Positions 50,112-58,557 are shown, counted from the first letter of the stretch. The stretch: DNA of 64,000 bases from JAWKZG01 sp041396125 (GCA_041396125.1 JAWKZG010000014.1:120526-184525), one strand, 5' to 3'. Notes: a model not told the origin generated them from the letters alone. Numbers and translations: made by a program.

Positions 50112-52403
50112 ATGAAAGCCAGCAAACCTGATTTTTTTCAGCGAATTGCGGTTCTCGGTGCTGGTGCTATGGGGCTGCAGTTGGCCGCTCATCTTGCCAA
50201 TGCCCGCACCGAGGTTATCTTATTTGATCTGGCAACGACAGGGCCGGATCCGGATGCCAAGTTACAACAAAAGCTGGCGGACTTATTGCAGTTGCAACCG
50301 CCGGCTTTTGCATTGCCTGAATATAGCCGTGCCATCACGCCGGCAACGTTTCAAAACGATCTGGCCCGCTTGCGTGATTGCGATTTAATCATTGAGACCA
50401 CGACCGAGCAGGGTGATTGCAAGGAAGGTGTGCTGGCGCGAGTGGCGCCGTATATAAACCGGCGTGCGGTTATCACCACAACCACCGATACCGTGAGCAT
50501 CGAACGCCTGGCCAGAGCATTGCCGGAGTGTTTGCGGGCGCAGTTCTGTGGTCTGCATTTATTAATGCCGCCGCGCTATACCCAGCTGGTCGAGTTGGCC
50601 GCCTCCAGTTACACCGATGCGCGGGTGCTGGATCAACTGGCACATTTTTCCGTCCGCGTTCTGGGCAAACAGGTGGTGCGGGTCAAGGATTCTCCGCTGT
50701 TTATTGCCGACCGCCTGGCAGTCTGTCTGTTTAGCATGGCCTGGCGTTATGCCTTGCGCTTTGAATTGACCCTGGAAACCGTCGATGCGCTGCTGGAACG
50801 GGTTTTCGGTCTGTCCACAGGGGTTTTCCGGACGATTGACCGGCACGGCGCGAACCGCTTTGTAGCTCTGCTTGAAGAGGCGCGGGCAGCCTTGCCGCAG
50901 GATCGCTGGCTGGCTCAGGTGCAATGGCCCGACGTGTTGCCGGCTGCGGCCAGATTGACAGATAAAGACAGCGATGCCACCGCTGTTTTTTTCATTAAGC
51001 AGACGGGCCAGTGGTTGAGTATGGACCCGCTGAACGGCGCGTATCGTCCCATTTTACAGGCACCTCTAGGTGCTTTTTCCGCTGTGGTGGATGCCGCAGA
51101 ATGGCAGCAGCTTATCCGTCAGTCCAATGCCCTGGAAGCACAGTTTTTGCGTGCTTTCCTGGCCGAGTTTTGCCTGTATTCTGCCTTGCATTTGCAGCAA
51201 CTTGCACACAGCTGCGCCGAGTTTGATCTGGTCGTCCGGTATGCTTACGGTGCCCAGATCGGGATTTTTGAACTCTGGCAAAAGCTGGGCTGGGAGACCG
51301 TGCAGGACTGGTTGCCGGAGGCAGCGCAAACACGGGCTGACTGGCCGGACTGGGTCAAGCATCAGACGGCCGCCTATAGCCGCAAAGGTGTTTATACCCC
51401 TGACCTGAACGGCCATCAGCCGTATGTTTTTGAAGCGGCCTACCAGCGCCAGATACCTTTGCCGGCACTGCCCGGTGGCGAGACGCCTGACCATGCTTCC
51501 AGTGGCAGCGGGCAGGCCAGTATTGGTTTTCGGGTCTGGGAAGCTGATCCGCATACTACCGTGCTGTCGATTTGCGATGGTGCCGCGTTGCATTGCGCGG
51601 CGACACTGCAGGACTTGCAGCGCGTACTCGGTGAGCTGTTCAAACGCAGTGAGACGGTCGTGCTGGAACTGCAGGGACAGACCGCCTGTTATGACCGCTT
51701 AAGTCTGGAACCCAATCTGAACGCCTGTCTGCGGGAAATCGAAGCGCTTTATCTGCAGTTACGCTATGCGCCGGTGCCGGTAGTTGCCACCCTGAACGGT
51801 GTCATTGCCGGGCCTGCGCTGTCGCTGGCGCTGGCCTGTCCGGTGCGGGTCTGTGCACAAAATAGTTTGCTCTATGCCGGTTTATACGCCGGGCGCTGCA
51901 GCCGTTCTGCAGATGTTTATTTGCCGGCTGTGGTGGGCGTTGGACATGCGTTAATAACCTATCTGGCGACAGCGCCCACGCCGCTGGCGCGACAGGTGCA
52001 GACGGCCTGTGTCATCGCAGTGTTGTTACAAGCACCACTGAGCATTGGCGCTGAGGCTGCCCGTCAGCAGGGTTTGCTGCAGGCGCAGGATATTGTTTTG
52101 CTGAACCCCGCCGAGCTGGTCGGCAATGCGCTGGGTCAGGGGCAACAGTTGCGGCATCAGGCGTACCGCCCACCGCCGTGCTGGCCGGTACCGGTGTTGG
52201 GACGTGACAGTGTTGACTCGGTCAGCAGTTTGCTGGCGGATCAATTTCCGGATCTCCACGCTAGCAGACTGGCGGTGAAGTGGAAAATACCGCTCATCCG
52301 TTTACTGTGCGGCGGTGATCAGCCGGCAAACAGTTTGCTCAGTGATGAGAGTTTGCTGCGTCTGGAGCAGAAAACCTGCCAGGCGTTATGGCACTCGCCC
52401 TGA
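50112..52403 (+). CDS. divergent 3-hydroxyacyl-CoA dehydrogenase / crotonase-like fusion
   Basis: A 763-residue protein. Residues 10-290 follow the 3-hydroxyacyl-CoA dehydrogenase layout: RIAVLGAGAMGLQLAAHLA, DCDLIIETTTEQ, GLHLLMPPRYTQLVELAASS (GMHFFNPV in active enzymes, His kept, Asn lost) and VRVKDSPLFIADRLAVCLF. Around residues 460-620 there is a crotonase-like part with NGVIAGPALSLALACPVRVC, where the catalytic glutamate of GGGxEL is replaced. The domain order is the reverse of FadB. Key residues are missing in both halves, so a binding or altered role is likely. The GTG at 50100 is an alternative start. Confidence 0.7.
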   Translation: MKASKPDFFQRIAVLGAGAMGLQLAAHLANARTEVILFDLATTGPDPDAKLQQKLADLLQLQPPAFALPEYSRAITPATFQNDLARLRDCDLIIETTTEQGDCKEGVLARVAPYINRRAVITTTTDTVSIERLARALPECLRAQFCGLHLLMPPRYTQLVELAASSYTDARVLDQLAHFSVRVLGKQVVRVKDSPLFIADRLAVCLFSMAWRYALRFELTLETVDALLERVFGLSTGVFRTIDRHGANRFVALLEEARAALPQDRWLAQVQWPDVLPAAARLTDKDSDATAVFFIKQTGQWLSMDPLNGAYRPILQAPLGAFSAVVDAAEWQQLIRQSNALEAQFLRAFLAEFCLYSALHLQQLAHSCAEFDLVVRYAYGAQIGIFELWQKLGWETVQDWLPEAAQTRADWPDWVKHQTAAYSRKGVYTPDLNGHQPYVFEAAYQRQIPLPALPGGETPDHASSGSGQASIGFRVWEADPHTTVLSICDGAALHCAATLQDLQRVLGELFKRSETVVLELQGQTACYDRLSLEPNLNACLREIEALYLQLRYAPVPVVATLNGVIAGPALSLALACPVRVCAQNSLLYAGLYAGRCSRSADVYLPAVVGVGHALITYLATAPTPLARQVQTACVIAVLLQAPLSIGAEAARQQGLLQAQDIVLLNPAELVGNALGQGQQLRHQAYRPPPCWPVPVLGRDSVDSVSSLLADQFPDLHASRLAVKWKIPLIRLLCGGDQPANSLLSDESLLRLEQKTCQALWHSP

Positions 52404-52546
52404 TCTGTCCCGGATAGAGACTTGATGACGGGGAATAGTGACGGACGTAGTAACGCTGGCAATTATACCTGAATAGCCTGCGCGGGTATTGCCAGTCATC
52501 ATTTTCAGTTCATGTAATGCAGGCCAATGATGCTGGAGGACAAGCA

Positions 52547-53119
52547 ATGCAAACCGTAGCCTTTACCCGCATGGCGGATGGCACCCGCGAAGAATACCAG
52601 TTCCTGGAAAAGCTCGAAGAGGAGTATATACAGGCGTTGCCGCAACGGCTGATGGAGGCCTTGCAGCGTCTGGAGCATTCTTTTTCAGGCTATAAGGTAA
52701 CGCGCCTGGGGCACTCCCTGCAGGGGGCGACCCGTGCCTACCGCGACGGCCGGGAGGAAGACTATATTGTCGCAGTGCTGCTGCATGATATTGGCGACGA
52801 GCTGGCACCGCATACGCACAGCGAACTGGCTGCTGCCGTGCTGCGTCCGTTTGTTCCGGAAAAGCTGTACTGGATTGTCAAGCACCACGGCGTGTTTCAG
52901 ATGGTGTATTACGCCCATCATTTCGGCGCTGACCCGAATGCGCGCGACCGTTTCAAAGACCACCCCTGGTATCAGGACGCGGTCGAGTTCTGCGAACTGT
53001 ACGACCAGAACTGCTTCGACCCGGATTACGATACCTTGCCGCTGACGTTTTTCCAGCCCATGCTGGAGCGCGTCTTTGGGCGCAAACCGCAATTCGGTGG
53101 CGAGCGGGATATGAACTAG
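52547..53119 (+). CDS. HD-domain phosphohydrolase-like protein
   Basis: A 190-residue protein with HD-type residues: GHSLQGATRAYRDG, AVLLHDIGDELAPHTHSELA (the HD pair) and VKHHGVFQMVYY downstream. The ATG at 52547 follows GGAGG seven bases upstream, so a longer start at 52517 is rejected. Relatives include small HD hydrolases and PhnZ-like oxygenases; neither can be chosen from the sequence. It is the last chromosomal gene before integron array B. Confidence 0.8.
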   Translation: MQTVAFTRMADGTREEYQFLEKLEEEYIQALPQRLMEALQRLEHSFSGYKVTRLGHSLQGATRAYRDGREEDYIVAVLLHDIGDELAPHTHSELAAAVLRPFVPEKLYWIVKHHGVFQMVYYAHHFGADPNARDRFKDHPWYQDAVEFCELYDQNCFDPDYDTLPLTFFQPMLERVFGRKPQFGGERDMN

Positions 53120-53200
53120 GCGTTTTGCAATGCCCAGACCGGCAAAAAGAGAATTGATTTTTGCCGGTTTCACGATGTTACAAACCACTACAGCGGTTAG

Positions 53201-53794
53201 TCAGGTCGATACCGGCGTAGCTGGTATTAAGTGTTTGGCCTTAATTAGTTGGTCTTTTAAGGGTAGTAACAGATTTTCCGGAAGCATAGTCACCCGGTCC
53301 TTATTACCTTTGCCTTCGCGAACGATGATTTCGCGCCGCTCAAATTCAATATCTTTGACGCGTAACCGCAAGCTTTCCAGCAAACGCATGCCTGTGCCAT
53401 AAAGCAAACTTGCCACCAGCCACATGGTACCGTTCAATTCCGCTAGCAATGCCGACACTTCGCGTGGTGTCAACACCACCGGCAATCGTTTGGCTGCTTT
53501 GGCTTCCACCATTTCTTTCAACCACGGCAAATCGATATTGAGCACTTCTTTATAGAGAAAAAGTAAAGCCGATTTAGCTTGATTTTGGGTCGAGGCCGAA
53601 ACCTTGCGTTCAACTGCCAGATACGTCAAAAAGGCTTCCACTTCTTTGACACCCATATCTTTGGGATGGCGCTATTGGTGGTACAAGATGAAACGCTTTG
53701 CCCAGTCGGCGTACGCGTCTTCGGTCCGAATGGAATAATGTTTGACACGTATCCGGTGACGAACCTGGTCAAGTAGTATTGGCAGTTTATTCAT
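53201..53794 (-). pseudogene. intI: integron integrase, amber codon and 3' truncation (copy B)
   Basis: From an ATG at 53794 the minus strand reads NKLPILLDQVRHRIRVKHYS, IRTEDAYADWAKRFILYHQ, then a TAG, then RHPKDMGVKEVEAFLTYLAV, ERKVSASTQNQAKSALLFLY and KRLPVVLTPREVSALLAELN, with the first catalytic arginine in ASLLYGTGMRLLESLRLRVK and DFERREIIVREGKGNKDRVT. Similarity stops after KDQLIKAKHL near 53228; the integron-specific insert and the HxxR, H and tyrosine of the second catalytic half are absent. The enzyme is a tyrosine recombinase that would recombine attI and attC; here it is doubly dead. Confidence 0.9.
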
Positions 53795-53924
53795 CCGCAA
53801 AGTTTTAGGTTCGTATAATATTAATGTAAAGTTTATCTTTATGAATTTAATGGTTTTTATTTTTTGACGTTGACATTATAAAGTATGGCGGTTTATTTTT
53901 GCGTCTGTCTAAATTTAGTTAGCC
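53795..53924 (+). other. attI: attI-like integron recombination site B, with candidate cassette promoter
   Basis: The segment between intI and the first cassette is related to 15529-15667 up to AAATTTAGTT and then differs. The core is GTTAGCC (53918-53924), with the crossover between G53918 and T53919. TTGACA (53870-53875) and TATTTT (53894-53899), 18 bases apart, point into the array as in copy A. Confidence 0.75.
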
Positions 53925-54119
53925 AAAATTATTATTTTTTAGAGTTGGCTCAGCGTTGGTGGCCAAAAGAACGCATCAGTGTGCAGGCCGGTGCCCGATT
54001 ACATTCAATGACAGAATGCCAAACGGTTGGATTGAAAGTCAGCGGAGAGTTTGGGCGTATGACTCATAAAATCATCTCATTATCACGGGCTGGTGTTGCA
54101 TCTGGCGCAAGTCTGTGGT
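53925..54119 (+). other. cassette B1 body, no confident gene
   Basis: A frame open across the attI junction encodes LELAQRWWPKERISVQAGAR and TVGLKVSGEFGRMTHKIISL, with no plausible start or known family. The cassette is only about 200 bases and may be non-coding or a fragment. Confidence 0.4.
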
Positions 54120-54180
54120 GTCTAACAAGGCATTCAAGCGGAGCGTCTTTACAAGCCGCTCGCTTAGTTTATCGTTAGGT
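54120..54180 (+). other. attC: attC site of cassette B1
   Basis: GTCTAAC to GTTAGGT, with AAGCGGAGCG and CGCTCGCTT arms. GTCTAAC differs by one base from the complement of the attI-adjacent core GTTAGCC. Confidence 0.75.
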
Positions 54181-54191
54181 GATCAGCCGGG

Positions 54192-54563
54192 ATGAGTAAC
54201 AGTCTCAGGATATTAATATTGCTGGCTTTTCTGATTCATTCACTCTATCTGTTCTTCGATAGAGAATCGGTAATGTATTACGATGGCTATTATGCTGTCT
54301 GGGCAGAATATGCTTGGTATGCGGTTCAGGTCTTATTATTATGTTCTTTAGTCGGGCTGTTTTTCCTTGTGAAAGTATCACGCTATTTTTTAATCGTAGC
54401 ACTCTCTGAGCTTAACTTTTGTTTACGCGCAAGGTTCAACCATCTATGCTCCTGCGCATCATGTAATGGTTCAAGTGGGCTCGGCATCTACGGTGCTATT
54501 CTTTCGATAGTGTTTTTTTCAAATATTGTTTGGCGTCAAAAAAGGCCGAATAATGGCGTGTAA
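54192..54563 (+). CDS. membrane protein (cassette B2), possibly frameshifted
   Basis: The 123-codon frame starts SNSLRILILLAFLIHSLYLF and has a second membrane segment (VQVLLLCSLVGLFFLV) and a third near the end (IYGAILSIVFFSNIVW). The piece between (FCLRARFNHLCSCASC) looks out of frame, while the neighbouring frame reads LTFVYAQGSTIYAPAHHVMV there, so two compensating indels are possible. No family recognised. It starts 12 bases after the attC core. Confidence 0.5.
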   Translation: MSNSLRILILLAFLIHSLYLFFDRESVMYYDGYYAVWAEYAWYAVQVLLLCSLVGLFFLVKVSRYFLIVALSELNFCLRARFNHLCSCASCNGSSGLGIYGAILSIVFFSNIVWRQKRPNNGV

Positions 54564-54566
54564 CTC

Positions 54567-54629
54567 ATCTAACAAAAGCATCAACAGGGATGTCTGCTTC
54601 GCAGCCACCCGTTATGAAAATCGTTAGAC
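54567..54629 (+). other. attC: attC site of cassette B2
   Basis: ATCTAAC (one base off the expected ACCTAAC) to GTTAGAC, with GGGATGTCTGCTTCGCAGCCACCC forming the arms and apical loop. Confidence 0.7.
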
Positions 54630-54661
54630 CGATCGCGCCCCGGACCTAGGAGGCATGCTGC

Positions 54662-55706
54662 GTGAAAGTTCTAATCGTTGGCTCCCTGCATCATGATTTT
54701 GATGAAGAAGTGAGGAACGCCTTCGTCGGCGCCTGCAAGGAGATCGGGGCCACCTTGGCACGCGGTGGGTTCGAGTTCGTCGTGGGATCATCAAGCCCGA
54801 ACACAGCTGACAAATGGGTTCTGGAGGGCGCCGCGCACGTTGAGGGCAAGCACAAAGTATTCGTCTTTCGACCGGACGATGGCCCAACGCCGAAGCTGCC
54901 GTCCGATGACACCACAAAGGGAGAATTCATTGTCAGCTACAAGCGACTGCGTGGTCCATGGGCCGGTGGTCGTCTCCCAGATCCAGGCGGCCGATTGTGT
55001 TCTTATGGTTGGCGGGGCGCGAGGCAGTGCGCAGGTCGGGTATTCAGCGATGGCACTGGAGAAGCCCGTCCTTGCGGTAGCTTGTTTTGGTGGTTCAGCC
55101 GCAGAAGCCTGGACACAGTTCGAGCCATTCTACGAGCGTCTGTCGACGACCAGAGAGCGGGTTGGTAGCCTTCGAGAAAAATGGCAACCGGGCAACGACG
55201 AGATCGTGGTCAACGTTCTGACAGAACTTGTCCGGCGCAAGATTTTCAGCCGAACGCACCTCGCTACAGATGCGGTTCCCTTACTGCTCAACATGGCCTT
55301 GTTTGCAGCGTGGGTGTGGCTTTTCGTTGCGCCCCCCAAGCCATTGCAAGCATCTTTCTTTGCGTTGCTAGCCGTGTCGGCGTTTCTGGGGACAGCTCTT
55401 CGAGGATCGCTTCGGGTGGTTGTCGATCCAACTGCAGGTCCCTCACGAAGCGAACTCATTGCTGAATTCAGTGCCGGCCTTGTTCTCGCGTTTGCACTCG
55501 CGCTGCTCTACCTCGCAGGCAGCTTCACTTTCACAGGTGATTTCAATGCCATCTCCTCGAATTCCACCACCGTCACCGTGGACTACCAGAGGGTGGCGGT
55601 TGCAATGGGGTTACTTGGAATTGCAGGTGGTTGGTTGCTTGAGCGAGTTGCCGAGAACTTGACCGGCTGGTTCGGTAGTCGTCTGCCAAGTGCTGACGGG
55701 CCGTGA
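54662..55706 (+). pseudogene. SLOG-domain protein with four membrane segments (cassette B3), one frameshift
   Basis: The N-terminal half is Rossmann-like: KVLIVGSLHHDFDEEVRNAF, ARGGFEFVVGSSSPNTADKW and, after a frame change near 54962, VVVSQIQAADCVLMVGGARG then SAQVGYSAMALEKPVLAVAC. This is the pattern of SLOG/LOG-type nucleotide-binding sensors. Dropping one C in GGGCCGG joins the frames (RLRGPWAVVVSQIQ). The C-terminal 150 residues hold four hydrophobic segments in two pairs. SLOG domains joined to membrane modules have been predicted as nucleotide-triggered conflict effectors. Full length is about 347 residues. Its attC hosts the group II intron. Confidence 0.7.
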
Positions 55707-55718
55707 GTTGAAAAGTCG

Positions 55719-55773
<55 letters not shown>

Positions 55774-57609
55774 GTGTGCCGGGCATGGCACGAAACGAGT
55801 CGGGTGAGAGTCCCGATACCAGGTATTCGCAGAGCCGAAGGTTAGGAGAAGGGCAAGGGCGTCATCGTGAGGTGGGGTCTGTAGGAAGCCCAATCCAAAG
55901 CGGCGGGGCGACGAACAGGAACTGGATACGAGGTGTGACACCGACGGGGCCAGTGGGCACGTGACCATCAAGCCCTCCATCTGCACGGGTCGGTGTTTTA
56001 TAAATCCAGCGTCTACGTCGCGAACGTTTCGTGTCTTACCCCGGGAGGTCTGTCAATTGTTCACGGATCGAACTGAAACGGGAGTAATCGCGTTTGATCG
56101 GTTGGCAGAAGTCAGCAGCGGGCATAGTAGGCGAGATCTCACCGCCGAAGGCCCAAACCTTTGTGGAAGTGACCGCCGGTGAAGAACCCATCGAACGCCT
56201 CAGCCCCGCAGCTTGCGCTGCCTCTGGTGATGCCGGAGGAGGAACGATGTGTTGAGGATCCGGACGACTCACCTTCCAAGACGAGCGCTTCATCGCTCAT
56301 GGCGCAGGTATTGGAGCGGGAGAATCTGCTACGTGCGCTCAGACAAGTCCAACGTAATCGAGGTGCGCCAGGCATCGACGGCATGTGTGTCGAACAACTG
56401 TCTGGCTATCTCACCCTCCATTGGCCGCGCATCCGGACTGAACTGGCCGAAGGGCGCTATCGCCCCAAGCCGGTTAAGCGGGTCCTGATTCCGAAGCCTG
56501 ACGGACGGCAACGCAAACTGGGTATTCCCACGGTCCTCGACCGTTTTATCCAGCAGGCGATTGCGCAAGTCGTGCAACGGCACTGGGAGCCGCACTTTCA
56601 TGACAACAGTTATGGATTTCGTCCCGGGCGCAACGCCCATCAAGCGATCAGGCACGCGCAGAGCGCGATCCGAGGCGGCAAGCGCTGGGTCGTTGACCTG
56701 GATCTGGATGCCTTCTTTGATCGGGTCAACCACAGCCGCCTGATTCGGCGGTTGTACCGTCACCTGTCTGAACGTGGCCTGCTGCAACTGATCACTCGCT
56801 ACCTGAAGGCGGGGGTCATGACAGAAGGCCAACGACAGGCGAGCGCCGAAGGGGTGCCGCAAGGCGGCCCCTTATCGCCGGTGCTCTCCAACGTCGTGCT
56901 CGATGAGCTGGATTGGGAGCTGCACCGTCGAGGCCACACCTTTGCCCGTTATGCGGACGACTGCCAGGTATACGTCAGCAGTCAGCGAGCAGGCGAGCGG
57001 GTGATGGCTCGTCTACAGCGCTATATCGAGCGGACCCTTCGACTCAAGGTCAACGCCGGGAAAAGTGCCGTGGACAAACCCTGGAAGCGTAGCTTCCTGG
57101 GCTTCACCTTCAGCCGCCGGGGTGCCCGGGTGAAAGTGGCCGAGAAGGCCATCGACCGCCTGCAAGCCAACATCCGGCAGCTGAGCCGTCGCACGAGAGG
57201 CTACAGTTTGCGTCAGATCATCGCTGAGCTGAAGAAAACCCTGCTTGGATGGAAAGCGTACTTCGACTTGAGCGAGGTACTGAGTCCGCTGCGGGATCTG
57301 GACAAGTGGCTGCGACGTCGATTGCGGTGTTATCAGTGGAAGCAATGGGGCCGCTCGGGGTATCGCCGTCTGCGCAAGCTTGGCGTTCCCCGGGTACTGG
57401 CCTGGAATACGGCCAAATCGGCGCATGGGCCTTGGCGTATCAGTCACAGCCCTGCACTGTACCAGGCGATGCCGAAGCGTTACTTTAGGGACTTGGGGCT
57501 GCCGGAACTGGCAGCACGATGAACCTCACAAAGGAACCGCCGTGGTACGTGATCCGTATGCCCGGTGGTGTGGGAGGAGAGGGGCTGCGAGGCCTCTCCC
57601 TATCCCGAT
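55774..57609 (+). mobile_element. group IIC-attC intron
   Basis: The element begins GTGTGCCGGGCATGGC, a class C group II intron 5' end, and closes with domain V/VI-like sequence (GAACCGCCGTGGTACG ... CCCGGTGGTGTGGGAGG ... CCTATCCCGAT). It encodes one reverse transcriptase. It is inserted between GT and T of the R' core of an attC site; removing 55774-57609 restores GTTATAC. Length is about 1.84 kb and it is on the same strand as the cassettes. No defect is seen, so it may be splicing-competent. Confidence 0.85.
56179..57522 (+). CDS. group II intron reverse transcriptase/maturase
   Basis: A 447-residue protein starting at a GTG, with RT blocks in order: RGAPGIDGM, IPKPDGRQRKLGIPTVLDRF, SYGFRPGRNAHQAI, VVDLDLDAFFDRVNH, GVPQGGPLSPVLSNVVLDEL and the catalytic FARYADDCQVYV (YADD), then KSFLGFTF-like and a maturase X domain. 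It ends WNTAKSAHGPWRIS...LGLPELAAR without an HNH endonuclease domain, as class C proteins do. It helps the intron RNA fold and reverse-transcribes it into new attC-like hairpins. Confidence 0.93.
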   Translation: MKNPSNASAPQLALPLVMPEEERCVEDPDDSPSKTSASSLMAQVLERENLLRALRQVQRNRGAPGIDGMCVEQLSGYLTLHWPRIRTELAEGRYRPKPVKRVLIPKPDGRQRKLGIPTVLDRFIQQAIAQVVQRHWEPHFHDNSYGFRPGRNAHQAIRHAQSAIRGGKRWVVDLDLDAFFDRVNHSRLIRRLYRHLSERGLLQLITRYLKAGVMTEGQRQASAEGVPQGGPLSPVLSNVVLDELDWELHRRGHTFARYADDCQVYVSSQRAGERVMARLQRYIERTLRLKVNAGKSAVDKPWKRSFLGFTFSRRGARVKVAEKAIDRLQANIRQLSRRTRGYSLRQIIAELKKTLLGWKAYFDLSEVLSPLRDLDKWLRRRLRCYQWKQWGRSGYRRLRKLGVPRVLAWNTAKSAHGPWRISHSPALYQAMPKRYFRDLGLPELAAR

Positions 57610-57621
57610 TATACGTAAGTA

Positions 57622-58002
57622 ATGATCGAGAAACTGTTCGCGAATACGGTTTACGTGAAAGTCTTTCCGAATCGCTTTGAGCTAAAGCACATCGAGCCGG
57701 GAAGGTCAGAGGTGGAAGTAAGCAGTGAGCCATTCACAACGGCTAGGTTACTCGTGGGGAAATTTTCCGTAGCAGAGTGTGTTCTGAAGCGCGGCATGAA
57801 ACGGTTGCACGAAAAAAGGTGGTTTTCGCCAAGTCCAATCGTGGTAATTCAGCCTATGGAAAAAACTGACAACGGCCTGAGTGAAGTCGAAGAAAGGGTC
57901 TTGCTGGAGTTGGCAGCTGGAGCCGGTGCACGAAAAGTATCTATATGGGTGGGGAACGAACTTTCGGATGATGAAGTCACCGAAAAGGCAGCACGCGCAT
58001 AA
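57622..58002 (+). CDS. MreB-subdomain-like small protein (cassette B4)
   Basis: A 126-residue protein starting MIEKLFANTVYVKVFPNRFE. The second half reads LLVGKFSVAECVLKRGMKRL, HEKRWFSPSPIVVIQPMEK and LSEVEERVLLELAAGAGARK, which parallels the MreB segment DG-IADF-TEKML...V-RPSPRV-ICVP...VERRA-ESA-GAGAR. Only this subdomain (about residues 90-150 of MreB) is present; the phosphate-binding loops for ATP are missing. It could bind or interfere with MreB filaments, but that is inference. The TAA stop overlaps the attC core GCATAAC. Intact. Confidence 0.65.
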   Translation: MIEKLFANTVYVKVFPNRFELKHIEPGRSEVEVSSEPFTTARLLVGKFSVAECVLKRGMKRLHEKRWFSPSPIVVIQPMEKTDNGLSEVEERVLLELAAGAGARKVSIWVGNELSDDEVTEKAARA

Positions 58003-58125
58003 CAAGACGGCCAAGCTGTTCGCCTGTGGCTCACTCCGACGCTCAGCACTTCGCGCCTGCTCAGGCATGGCGTTCCCGCTCTTCTTTCCTAGTAAAGGGT
58101 TACCACAATTGGATCAAAACCTAAC
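57997..58125 (+). other. attC: attC-like region of cassette B4, incompletely resolved
   Basis: GCATAAC at 57997-58003 is one base off the complement of GTTATAC that starts the cassette. Inverted repeats follow (GGCCAAGCTGTTCGCC), but the closing GTTRRRY is unclear; an ACCTAAC occurs at 58119-58125. The site may be decayed or joined to a small rearrangement. Confidence 0.45.
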
Positions 58126-58187
58126 GCCAAGGTAAGCGGCGCTCAGCATGGAGCGCTTGATCGGGCAAAAATGGCAAAGCCATGTGC

Positions 58188-58214
58188 TTGCATCTATACG
58201 GCATGGCCGTATAA
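58188..58214 (+). promoter_or_regulatory. toxin-antitoxin promoter with overlapping operator
   Basis: TATACGG...CCGTATA (58195-58213) is a palindrome with 7-base arms and a 5-base spacer. A TATAAT -10 box (58209-58214) overlaps its right arm and TTGCAT (58188-58193) is a possible -35. This fits autorepression by the antitoxin. Confidence 0.6.
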
Positions 58215-58221
58215 TAGGATT

Positions 58222-58557
58222 ATGTTTACCGTAGTCGAAACGCCTACCTTTACAAAACTTGCCGCTGATTATTGGGATGAAGATGAGCGAGGGGAATTCG
58301 CTGCATGGATAGCATCTGATCCAGAATTTGGTGATGTAGTTCCGGGGTCTGGAGGCGTGCGCAAAATACGTTGGAACAGAAAAGGCAGCGGCAAGCGAGG
58401 TGGTGTCCGTGTTATCTATTTTAATCGACGGATTAATGGTGAAGTATGGTTGCTGTTGATTTACGCAAAAAGCGCTAAAGATAATATCCCCGCTCATATA
58501 CTGAAAGAAATCAAAGAGGAAATTGAACAATGCCAAAGACAGAAAAAGAGTTGTTAG
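58222..58557 (+). CDS. RelE/HigB-type toxin
   Basis: From the ATG at 58222 the protein is 111 residues: FTVVETPTFTKLAADYWDED, ARKIR-like GGVRKIRWNRKGSGKRGGVR, VIYFNRRINGEVWLLLIYAK and an IKEEIE end, matching the RelE/ParE-superfamily HigB-like (PF06296) fold. Such toxins cut mRNA on the ribosome. A longer in-frame start at 58171 would cover the operator and is rejected. The gene overlaps its partner by 28 bases, toxin first. Located in integron array B. Confidence 0.85.
   Translation: MFTVVETPTFTKLAADYWDEDERGEFAAWIASDPEFGDVVPGSGGVRKIRWNRKGSGKRGGVRVIYFNRRINGEVWLLLIYAKSAKDNIPAHILKEIKEEIEQCQRQKKSC

Noticed and set aside
53201..53794. Possible amber-codon reassignment, since intI and ridA both carry TAG
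   Set aside because: Many genes in the window end in TAG in the expected place (for example those at 17458 and 48953), and intI is also truncated; separate nonsense changes or errors are simpler.
53885..54178. A 97-codon frame crossing the attI B junction
   Set aside because: It starts inside the attI-like site and crosses into cassette B1 and its attC; no family resemblance or ribosome site supports it.
55774..57609. Retron or diversity-generating retroelement as the source of the reverse transcriptase
   Set aside because: The maturase domain, the group II 5' end and domain V-like sequence, and exact insertion in an attC core identify a group IIC intron.
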